From the NCBI RefSeq assembly GCF_009663685.2, contig NZ_RCOG02000032.1, positions 1,382-65,381 on the forward strand: a DNA stretch of 64,000 nt. The letters run 5' to 3'. The position numbers and the translations under genes are program-made. This document shows positions 6,767 through 11,890 of this stretch, piece after piece (the stretch's first letter is position 1; each line of letters opens with the position of its first letter). This stretch comes from Cupriavidus sp. U2. GTDB lineage: Bacteria > Pseudomonadota > Gammaproteobacteria > Burkholderiales > Burkholderiaceae. The notes under the pieces were generated by a model. It ran no database searches and was not told the DNA's origin. It saw only the letters and a program-made list of their open reading frames with translations.

Positions 6767-7030
6767 ATGGAACCGTATAGCGCAATGATCGGCGCGGGCA
6801 TGAATGCCATAGGCAAGATTGCCAGCACGCCACCGGCAGGGCCATCGGAAGCCATCGGCCGCAACGATTCCAGCACGCAGGCCAGTTCGGGATTCAACGG
6901 TCAGGGCTGGACTGTGTCCACGGGCTCCAGTAAGGCCAACGGCGCCAGCATGGGATTTCAAGTCCCGACGCTGCTGCTCGTCGGCGTGCTGGCCGTGGGC
7001 GCCATCTACCTGCTGCGCAAGAAGGGCTGA
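6767..7030 (+). CDS. Small virion-type membrane protein
   Basis: 87 aa. A Gly/Ser-rich soluble region (STPPAGPSEAIGRNDSSTQA) is followed by a C-terminal span (VPTLLLVGVLAVGAIYLL) and the basic tail RKKG, giving an N-out topology with a positive cytoplasmic or virion-interior end. It starts four bases after the previous stop and is followed directly by the next gene. The same design as its neighbours supports a shared role in the virion membrane. No family match recognised. Confidence 0.6.
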   Translation: MEPYSAMIGAGMNAIGKIASTPPAGPSEAIGRNDSSTQASSGFNGQGWTVSTGSSKANGASMGFQVPTLLLVGVLAVGAIYLLRKKG

Positions 7031-7031
7031 T

Positions 7032-7412
7032 ATGGGCGTGACCGTCGCACTCGTCAACGCTACGCAGGAAGTCGCGGAACTGCTGGCCAGGGCGGCGGAA
7101 TTCGATACCTCGGGCGGCGGGTTCATCTTGGAGGATGCACTTGCCGGCCAGGTGTATGCCGTGCGGGATGAGTGCGGCGCACTGCTGTTTGCCTGGACGC
7201 AAGAAACCTACCGCGATAGGCGCGGGCTGGTGGCTTACGTGACGGCGGCGGCGGGCCGCGACCTGGCATCCATGCTGCCGCACATCGAGCGCGTGGCGCG
7301 CGACCTGGGCGCCGGACACCTGGGATTCAAAACGGCGCGGCCGGGACTGGTGCGCGCGATGCAGCGCGCGGGTTTCGAGTCGCGGGCTGTGGAAATGGAG
7401 AAAGCACTGTGA
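7032..7412 (+). CDS. GNAT-like protein encoded within the virion gene block
   Basis: 126 aa from ATG 7032, overlapping the preceding stop by one base; the longer frame from 6819 overlaps the previous gene. The middle strands (GQVYAVRDECGALLFAWTQE) and the C-terminal helix-strand part (HIERVARDLGAGHLGFKTARPGLVRAMQRAGFESRAVEMEKAL) have the shape of a small GNAT acetyltransferase. In particular, the R-x2-LVRAMQRAGFE-x8-M-x-K-x-L ending recalls GNAT motif B. The usual R/Q-x-x-G-x-G/A acetyl-CoA loop is not clear, so enzymatic activity is doubtful. A GNAT between capsid and spike genes is unusual: it could modify a virion or host protein, or be a fold reused structurally. Confidence 0.45.
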   Translation: MGVTVALVNATQEVAELLARAAEFDTSGGGFILEDALAGQVYAVRDECGALLFAWTQETYRDRRGLVAYVTAAAGRDLASMLPHIERVARDLGAGHLGFKTARPGLVRAMQRAGFESRAVEMEKAL

Positions 7413-7930
7413 TTCGCAGTCCGGCACAGATCAAACTCATGGCGTTGGGCCTGCCCGATACGCCATACAACTTTGGCGGTAAGTCGTCGTCCTCGTCGGC
7501 ATCGACTAACACCACCACCACCAACACCACCACCACCTATCAGGATCGGCGCGTAGTCGCGGACGGTGGGTCCAATGTGGTGAGTGCGGATCAGTCGAAT
7601 GTGTTTATCACGAACACCGACAACGGTGCCGTGAATGCCGCACTGAATTCCAACACGACCATTGCCGGCAAGGCCATCGACGCAACGACCATCCTTGCGA
7701 AGGTGGGCGCCGACATGGCGGCACATACGCAGGACGTGACGCAACAACTCTTCGCGGGGTCGCAAGCACTGGCCGGTAAGGCGATGGCGCAAGATGCGGC
7801 GGCGCTGCAAGTCGTCCAATCCCTGGCCAGCCTGCCGACCAAACTGAATGACCCGAATCGGGCCATCGTCATCGTGGGCATGTCGGCCGTCGCCATCGCT
7901 GCCGTGATGATGATGAGGGGGAAACTCTGA
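7409..7930 (+). CDS. Virion-type protein with Thr/Asn repeat and C-terminal anchor
   Basis: 173 aa from GTG 7409, overlapping the previous stop (GTGA). Residues 25-45 are extremely biased: SSSSSASTNTTTTNTTTTY, encoded by repeated ACCACC/AAC codons at about 7490-7540. A helical region with Ala-rich heptads (AGKAIDATTILAKVGADMAAHTQ) follows, then a C-terminal membrane span (AIVIVGMSAVAIAAVMMM) with basic tail RGKL. This suggests a fibrous or stalk protein anchored in the virion membrane. It overlaps the next gene by one base. Family unknown. Confidence 0.6.
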   Translation: MIRSPAQIKLMALGLPDTPYNFGGKSSSSSASTNTTTTNTTTTYQDRRVVADGGSNVVSADQSNVFITNTDNGAVNAALNSNTTIAGKAIDATTILAKVGADMAAHTQDVTQQLFAGSQALAGKAMAQDAAALQVVQSLASLPTKLNDPNRAIVIVGMSAVAIAAVMMMRGKL

Positions 7931-8685
7931 TGCAATATTTTGACATCAACGTACCGGTGAACAAACCGGCCGTGGTCAACGCCAAGGGGTCGTTTCTCTA
8001 TTACCTGTCGGGCTCGGCGGGCGGGGCAGACAACACCCTGAAAGTGCGCTGTGGCTACGGCGTGAGCGCCATCCTGCTCAAGCCTGGTCAAGCCATCCGG
8101 CTGCCGGCGTCGGAGGCAAAGTCTGACACCTGGGTCATCGAGAACAATGCCGGCGTGGCCACCATCATCGGAAACGTGCTGGTGGGTGATGGCGATTTTT
8201 CGGACAACCGAATCTCAGGCTCGGTCGAAGTGATCGACGGCGGCAAGGCGCGCACGCAGGCAAACGGCGCGTTCATGGGGTATTCGTATGACACGGGCGT
8301 GGCGTCAAACCTCATGCATGTGCAACTGTGGAACCCTGGCACCAACACAAAAAACCTGTACGTCGAGCAAGTGCAAATCATCGCAGTAACGGGCGGACTG
8401 GCGCAGGGCGTAGGCATCCGATCCAACACGGTGGCACTCACGACGCTGGGCGGCAATGCGCAAAGCAAGCGACTAGGGGGAGCAAATTCTGCCGCGGAAC
8501 TGCGCACGCAAAAGTCGGTGGCGGCGATGGGCGGGCCAACAATGGGGGTGCTCGATAAGTCGGTGCGCCTGGTCAAAATGGCAGAGCCGATCATGGTCGC
8601 GCCTGGCAATGGACTGCTGCTGTTCAACGCAGTGGCGGGCGAAGACCTGGGCGCGGCCTTTGAGTTTTACGAGGAAAGCATCTAG
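7930..8685 (+). CDS. Candidate vertex/spike protein (beta-rich)
   Basis: 251 aa. No hydrophobic span. The sequence alternates short beta strands and turns throughout: FDINVPVNKPAVVNAKGSFL, SGSVEVIDGGKA, MHVQLWNPGTNTKNLYVEQV, and MVAPGNGLLLFNAVAGEDLG at the end. Residues 1-90 and 95-251 look like two domains. As the largest non-membrane protein after the capsid protein within the virion block, it is the best candidate for the penton/receptor-binding spike (PM2 P1 role), although it is shorter than PM2 P1 and I see no clear sequence match. A minor capsid or fibre role is equally possible. Starts on the last base of the previous stop. Confidence 0.5.
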   Translation: MQYFDINVPVNKPAVVNAKGSFLYYLSGSAGGADNTLKVRCGYGVSAILLKPGQAIRLPASEAKSDTWVIENNAGVATIIGNVLVGDGDFSDNRISGSVEVIDGGKARTQANGAFMGYSYDTGVASNLMHVQLWNPGTNTKNLYVEQVQIIAVTGGLAQGVGIRSNTVALTTLGGNAQSKRLGGANSAAELRTQKSVAAMGGPTMGVLDKSVRLVKMAEPIMVAPGNGLLLFNAVAGEDLGAAFEFYEESI

Positions 8686-9302
8686 TGCGTGCGTCGTCGG
8701 TCATCGTCGCGGCCACGCTGGGCGCAGCGGCTTACGTCTGGTGGCGCGGCGCAAGCGTTGACGCAGGCGGAGACGCCACAGAAAACACCGACATTGGCGA
8801 TTGGATTAATTCGACCTGGGAAGACTGGACACTCGATATCGACATGGCTACCGCACTGAGCAACCCCAACGTACAGGCATTCTCGATCCTGGTTCGCACC
8901 GGGGAAGGGACACTCGGCGCTGACGGATATCGCACGATGTTCACGGGGCGCCTGTTCGATTCCTACGCCGACCACCCGCGTCAGGCGATATCGGCAAATG
9001 GCATCACATCGACGGCGGCCGGTGCGTATCAAATGCTCGCGCGAACCTGGGACGAAATGCGCGCCAAGTACAACCTGCCGGACTTCTCGCCGGCATCGCA
9101 AGATATCGCATTCGTCGGGCTGCTGCGTCGCCGTGGCGCGCTGGCGGACGTGATCGCGGGCCGCTTCGAAGCGGCCATTCGCAAATGTAATCGCGAGTGG
9201 GCAAGCCTGCCCGGCTCGCCCTATGGACAACCCACTCTTACCTGGGACCGGGCACGCGCCGTGCTGGCCCAACAAGGCGCATCGGAGGGCGTCGCCGCAT
9301 GA
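8685..9302 (+). CDS. Lambda-R-type lytic transglycosylase (GH104) with N-terminal anchor
   Basis: 205 aa from GTG 8685. Residues 5-20 form a signal anchor (SVIVAATLGAAAYVWW), so the enzyme is membrane- or virion-bound. The catalytic part (about 58-200) follows phage lambda endolysin R closely. Landmarks are NVQAFSILVRTGEGT with catalytic Glu at E74, GYRTMFTGRLFDSYADHPRQ, STAAGAYQMLARTWD, LPDFSPASQDIAFVGLLRRRGAL, and CNREWASLPGSPYGQ. This family cleaves peptidoglycan between MurNAc and GlcNAc to form 1,6-anhydro ends. The N-terminal anchor and the location among virion genes suggest use during DNA entry as well as, or instead of, cell lysis. Its stop overlaps the next ATG. Confidence 0.85.
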   Translation: MRASSVIVAATLGAAAYVWWRGASVDAGGDATENTDIGDWINSTWEDWTLDIDMATALSNPNVQAFSILVRTGEGTLGADGYRTMFTGRLFDSYADHPRQAISANGITSTAAGAYQMLARTWDEMRAKYNLPDFSPASQDIAFVGLLRRRGALADVIAGRFEAAIRKCNREWASLPGSPYGQPTLTWDRARAVLAQQGASEGVAA

Positions 9303-9580
9303 AAAGCTCTGACCTGATCTTGATCGCCATGGCGGCGGGTGTGCTGCTGTTTGTCGTCACCAAAACGGGCAAAACGCCGCTCGGCGCGGCCATGCCAACG
9401 CCTGGCCAGGCCGGCGTGCCGGCCAACGCTGGCAGCGTATCCGAAATCATGAATCCGAACGGCGGCGCCTGGTCGAACGGGTGGCAGTACTTCTCGGACG
9501 GCACGAGCATTTCGCCCGATGGCAAGTACTACTACCAAGGCAACCTTGCCTATGATCCGGCGTCCCTGTTCGGCAACTAA
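9299..9580 (+). CDS. Virion-type membrane protein with N-terminal span
   Basis: 93 aa from the ATG overlapping the lytic-enzyme stop (ATGA). N-terminal membrane span (LILIAMAAGVLLFVVT) followed by a Gly/Asn/Tyr-rich domain (NPNGGAWSNGWQYFSDGTSI SPDGKYYYQGN). The YFSDG..ISPDG..YY pattern resembles a small repeated aromatic beta hairpin. Family not recognised. It is the first of three consecutive genes with the anchor at the N-terminus, opposite in topology to the three genes after the capsid gene. Confidence 0.6.
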   Translation: MKSSDLILIAMAAGVLLFVVTKTGKTPLGAAMPTPGQAGVPANAGSVSEIMNPNGGAWSNGWQYFSDGTSISPDGKYYYQGNLAYDPASLFGN

Positions 9581-9590
9581 GGGGCCACGC

Positions 9591-9944
9591 ATGAAAAATT
9601 CCACGCTGATCGTGGGGGCCGCGCTGCTGTACTGGGTGCACCGTCGCCAACTGGCGGCGCGCGTGTCGGTCTATACGCCAATGGACTGGTACGAATACGC
9701 GCCGGTCAATGGCACCGATTTCGGTGGCGACATGTGGCAGCGCCTCTCTTCGGGTGATCTCTTTCCGAACGGCTACCACGGCGCGCCGGACGGTAATCCG
9801 CTGATCGCGGCGGCCCCGGTGGGCTACTACATCGACCCGACCAACGCGGGCGGTACAACGCTATCGACCAACAACGCGACACCCTACGCGGCGCAGGTCA
9901 TCCCCAATGTCGTGGGCGCGGCGCGAAACTGGTGGGGCGGCTGA
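9591..9944 (+). CDS. Virion-type membrane protein with N-terminal span
   Basis: 117 aa from ATG 9591. A short N-terminal span (STLIVGAALLYWV) followed by the basic HRRQ stop-transfer signal, then a soluble domain rich in Tyr, Gly and Asn (MDWYEYAPVNGTDFGGDMW, GYYIDPTNAGGTTLSTNN) ending NWWGG. The same design as the preceding gene. The next gene's ATG overlaps its stop (TGATG). Presumed virion membrane protein; no homologue recognised. Confidence 0.6.
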   Translation: MKNSTLIVGAALLYWVHRRQLAARVSVYTPMDWYEYAPVNGTDFGGDMWQRLSSGDLFPNGYHGAPDGNPLIAAAPVGYYIDPTNAGGTTLSTNNATPYAAQVIPNVVGAARNWWGG

Positions 9945-10243
9945 TGACGATCGATACGCGAACCCTGGTTGTCGTGGCCGTGCTGCTCGGGGCTGCCGGC
10001 GTCGTGTTCCTGGCTCAAAAAAAAAGCGGTGCGGCTGCGGCTGCGGCGGGCGGTGCGCTGGGTGAAGCGGCGGGCCAAGCCATTGTCGGCGCCGGCACCG
10101 GGCTGGTGTTTGGCATTGGGGATGCCGTGGGTGTCCCCCGTACCGACGAAACCGAGTGTGAACGGGCTAAGCGGGAGGGGCGCACGTGGGACGCGTCCTT
10201 TGCCTGTGGGGCCGGTGATTTCCTTTCCTACCTGTGGAGATAA
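9944..10243 (+). CDS. Small membrane protein with Ala/Gly-rich core
   Basis: 99 aa from ATG 9944. N-terminal span (TLVVVAVLLGAAGVVFLA), then QKKSG and a second Ala/Gly-rich glycine-zipper-like segment (AAGQAIVGAGTGLVFGIGDA). The C-terminus holds two Cys (ECERAKREGRTW...FACGAGD). A run of nine A residues encodes the QKK at the end of the first span. Two spans with a glycine zipper could insert into the virion or host membrane; the function is not known. Confidence 0.55.
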   Translation: MTIDTRTLVVVAVLLGAAGVVFLAQKKSGAAAAAAGGALGEAAGQAIVGAGTGLVFGIGDAVGVPRTDETECERAKREGRTWDASFACGAGDFLSYLWR

Positions 10244-10246
10244 CGT

Positions 10247-10405
10247 ATGCGCGCATACATCCTGAATCGTTTGCAAGAGCCGTCCACCTGGCAAAGCCTC
10301 GCGCTGGTGGCGGGCCTGTTCGGCATGAAACCGGAACTGACGCACGCCATTGAAGGGGCCGGCGTTGCGGTCGGCGGCCTGCTGGCCGTGCTGCTGCCGG
10401 GCTGA
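10247..10405 (+). CDS. Holin-like small membrane protein
   Basis: 52 aa, ATG preceded by GTGGAGATAAC. Sequence begins MRAYILNRLQEPSTWQSLAL and has two short hydrophobic segments (SLALVAGLFGM and AGVAVGGLLAVLLPG). The N-terminal L-x-EPSTW-x-x-LAL pattern is common in short phage membrane proteins located next to lysis genes and often annotated as holin-like. It is followed within 5 bp by another small lysis-type protein. Likely function: membrane permeabilisation to release or activate the lytic enzyme. This rests on size, hydrophobicity and context only. Confidence 0.55.
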   Translation: MRAYILNRLQEPSTWQSLALVAGLFGMKPELTHAIEGAGVAVGGLLAVLLPG

Positions 10406-10409
10406 TCGC

Positions 10410-10592
10410 ATGGATTGGCTTTCGCCCGATCTCATCAAGGCGGCGCTCGGTGCCATCGCCACGGCGGCCGGCATTTGGGGCGGGATTCGCGCCGACCTGG
10501 CGCGGCTGACCGCGCGTGTGGGCGCTGCGCATGACCTGGCGCGCGCCGCGCATGATCGCCTGGATAGGCACCTGGAGGGCCACGGTGAATAA
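10410..10592 (+). CDS. Lysis-type small protein (membrane segment plus helix)
   Basis: 60 aa from ATG 10410. An N-terminal hydrophobic segment (LIKAALGAIATAAGIWGGI) followed by a charged amphipathic helix (RADLARLTARVGAAHDLARAAHDRLDRHLEGH). This anchor-plus-helix layout occurs in phage holin-associated or inner-spanin-like proteins. It overlaps the start of the next gene by eight bases. No lipobox partner is seen nearby, so a complete two-component spanin is not shown. Confidence 0.5.
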   Translation: MDWLSPDLIKAALGAIATAAGIWGGIRADLARLTARVGAAHDLARAAHDRLDRHLEGHGE

Positions 10593-10761
10593 GTGGATTC
10601 CGGCGCCGCATGAGATTGTGCGCGAGGGCTTCATCGTCATCGGCGGCGTGATCCTGGCCGCCATCGTTTTGTCGCGGTTCCCTGCGTTGAAGCAGTGGAT
10701 CGCGGATCAAGGCACCATCACGTTGAAAGACGGCGATGGGAAAACAACCCTGTGGAACTAG
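10585..10761 (+). CDS. Small membrane protein near the end of the virion operon
   Basis: 58 aa from GTG 10585. One membrane span (FIVIGGVILAAIVLS) flanked by charged ends: MNKWIPAPHEIVREG in front and a C-terminal DQGTITLKDGDGKTTLWN that could form a beta hairpin. Family unknown. Position between lysis-type genes and the basic peptide leaves both a lysis and a virion role open. Confidence 0.5.
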   Translation: MNKWIPAPHEIVREGFIVIGGVILAAIVLSRFPALKQWIADQGTITLKDGDGKTTLWN

Positions 10762-10772
10762 GAGCGTCGATC

Positions 10773-10841
10773 ATGGCAACCAAGCGCAAGCGCCGTACCC
10801 CGGCACGTGACAGCAAGGGCCGTTTCAAGCGCCGCAAGTAA
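10773..10841 (+). CDS. 22-aa highly basic peptide, candidate DNA-condensing virion peptide
   Basis: Sequence MATKRKRRTPARDSKGRFKR followed by RK. Eleven of the 22 residues are Lys or Arg and there is one acidic residue. AGGAG at 10760-10764 lies nine bases before the ATG, so translation is credible despite the tiny size. Small basic peptides of this kind (for example the J proteins of microviruses) neutralise packaged DNA. By composition and position at the very end of the virion operon, just before a strong terminator, I infer a packaged DNA-binding peptide. The evidence is composition, ribosome site and context only. Confidence 0.55.
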   Translation: MATKRKRRTPARDSKGRFKRRK

Positions 10842-10888
10842 GCGCCTGGCATGGACCCCGCCCGTTATGTTAATTACGGGTGAAAGAA

Positions 10889-10912
10889 AAAACCCCGCCT
10901 CGGCGGGGTTTT
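10889..10912. terminator. Strong intrinsic terminator at the end of the virion operon
   Basis: An 11-bp perfect stem AAAACCCCGCC / GGCGGGGTTTT with a two-base loop. The A run before and T run after make it functional in both directions, suiting its place between the rightward virion operon and the leftward two-gene unit. A weaker stem CCCGT...ACGGG precedes it at 10861-10880. Confidence 0.85.
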
Positions 10913-10932
10913 GTCGTAATGAAAAGTTACAT

Positions 10933-11199
10933 TTAAAACTTACACTTTCCAAGGTGTTCGGGGTAGGCCTGCGTCCATTGCTCGCAACTATCGTAGTTCT
11001 GATAGCGGTCAGCCAAGTACAGCGCGGCGAGTACGGCGGCGGCCAGTGCGCAGAGAGCGGCGCGGCGCAGAGTGGAGCGAGTCAGCATCATGGGCAGTGA
11101 GCTAAGTGCGGCGCCGGAGCGCCTTGGAGTGGGAATCGGTCGCGCCAGGGCGGCCGATTGGGTCATTTGCGCCAGCATCATGCCGCATGTCCTACACAT
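10933..11199 (-). CDS. Small membrane protein coupled to the HTH gene
   Basis: 88 aa if translation starts at 11199, where the ATG overlaps the end of the HTH gene by eight bases. An ATG pair at 11088-11091 gives a 51-52-aa protein and is a real alternative. The C-terminal part is convincing: a membrane span (RAALCALAAAVLAALYLADRY) followed by a short periplasmic tail with two Cys (YDSCEQWTQAYPEHLGKCKF). The N-terminal extension is low complexity and may be untranslated. No family recognised; co-expression with the HTH protein suggests an early or lysogenic function. Confidence 0.45.
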   Translation of the reverse strand: MCRTCGMMLAQMTQSAALARPIPTPRRSGAALSSLPMMLTRSTLRRAALCALAAAVLAALYLADRYQNYDSCEQWTQAYPEHLGKCKF

Positions 11200-11599
11200 G
11201 GCGCAATTGGTCCTCCAAGCGCGCCACGCGGCGTTGTAGCGATTCAACATACTGGTCGTGCCATTCGAGTGAGCCCAACGCCTGGGCGGTGAAGCGCCGG
11301 CCGCCAGGCGTAACAACCGCGTCACGCTCGAACCGGAAGCCGCGCCACGCCCCGGGGTCCATCCATGGCGGAATGCCGCTTGCAAGGATGGCCACCAGGG
11401 CGCGCGCGGCTGCTGGAATGCGTGTCTCGCCCGTGCGCCAGCGTAAAAGCGTAGTGCGGTGGACGGACAGCATCGCGTATAGGTCAGTCTCCCCAACGTG
11501 GCGGGCTGCCTCTCCCAACATGTCAAAAAATTCACAGATAAGCACTTCTTGAGCGATTTCCGCTGCGTTGTTATCGATGGAATAGGGGCGCTTTATCAT
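11192..11599 (-). CDS. XafT/VC1465-like HTH protein (DUF3653), Xer-recombination activation candidate
   Basis: 135 aa; ATG preceded by GGAG. N-terminal helix-turn-helix at about residues 25-70 (FFDMLGEAARHVGETDLYAM; LSVHRTTLLRWRTGETRIP). Then the segment I associate with DUF3653: PPWMDPGAWRGFRFERDAVV followed by TPGGRRFTAQAL, i.e. W-x-G-[FW]-x-F...L/V-x-TP-x-G. A C-terminal coiled coil follows (YVESLQRRVARLEDQL). Family knowledge: XafT of satellite phage TLC-phi has this HTH plus DUF3653 layout and activates XerD-first recombination at dif without FtsK. A dif-like site 150 bp upstream and the lack of an integrase fit that role. A plain repressor is the alternative. It could bind the GTGC-N5-GCAC-type sites, one of which lies 30 bp upstream of its start. 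Confidence 0.6.
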   Translation of the reverse strand: MIKRPYSIDNNAAEIAQEVLICEFFDMLGEAARHVGETDLYAMLSVHRTTLLRWRTGETRIPAAARALVAILASGIPPWMDPGAWRGFRFERDAVVTPGGRRFTAQALGSLEWHDQYVESLQRRVARLEDQLRHV

Positions 11600-11750
11600 G
11601 CTGCCGTCTCCAATTGAGAAATATCATTGGTGCATTTCCGCAACGGAAACGGGGGTTCAGCGGCTTTGATTCTAGTCAGTAACGATCCGGTTACATGTTG
11701 TAAAAAACTGTTGCGAAGTGCATCTGATAGCGCGGTGCCGCATAGGCCGC

Positions 11751-11778
11751 TCGGTGCATAATCTATCTTATGTTAAAT
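11751..11778 (+). other. Right dif-like site (attR candidate, probably a working dif)
   Basis: XerC arm TCGGTGCATAA (11751-11761), core TCTATC (11762-11767), XerD arm TTATGTTAAAT (11768-11778). The XerD arm is identical to the E. coli XerD-binding half and the XerC arm resembles GGTGCGCATAA. The core matches the left site. If integration followed the TLC pathway, this side combines the element's XerC half with the host XerD half and would remain a functional dif for chromosome-dimer resolution. The first host gene starts 112 bp further right. The 170 bp between the HTH gene and this site contain no other gene. Confidence 0.7.
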
Positions 11779-11890
11779 AAGATACGCGCCAATTTGAGAA
11801 CACTTCGACCGCTAAAGCGCCTCCCACCACCTCTTGCCCATGTAACTGGCCCTGCTTGAATCGAAGGTTGGCGCGCCTAGAATCAATTTC

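Larger units (their letters stand above)
322..11767 (+). mobile_element. Corticovirus (PM2)-like provirus at a dif-like site
   Basis: About 11.44 kb between two dif-like sites with identical cores. It contains a PM2 P12-like HUH replication initiator, a PM2 P9-like packaging ATPase and a PM2 P2-like major capsid protein. It also has a run of small single-span membrane proteins expected of a virus with an internal membrane, a lambda-R-type lytic enzyme and lysis-sized small proteins. Genes are packed with 1-8 bp overlaps and all run rightward except the last two, which converge on the virion operon. The size is near PM2 (about 10 kb). There is no tyrosine or serine integrase, no terminase, portal or tail gene, and no filamentous-phage Zot or coat gene. 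A related possibility is the ssDNA virus FLiP group; the P9-like ATPase favours the corticovirus side. Confidence 0.8.

Noticed and set aside
10017..10025. Run of nine A bases in a provirus membrane-protein gene, possible slippage site
   Set aside because: The shifted frame would give an Arg/Pro-rich tail without similarity to anything; no stimulatory structure seen. Kept only as a note.
10866..10876. TTATGTTAATT resembling a XerD arm
   Set aside because: Preceded by GC-rich sequence with no core or XerC arm; it forms the loop of a small CCCGT/ACGGG stem by the terminator.
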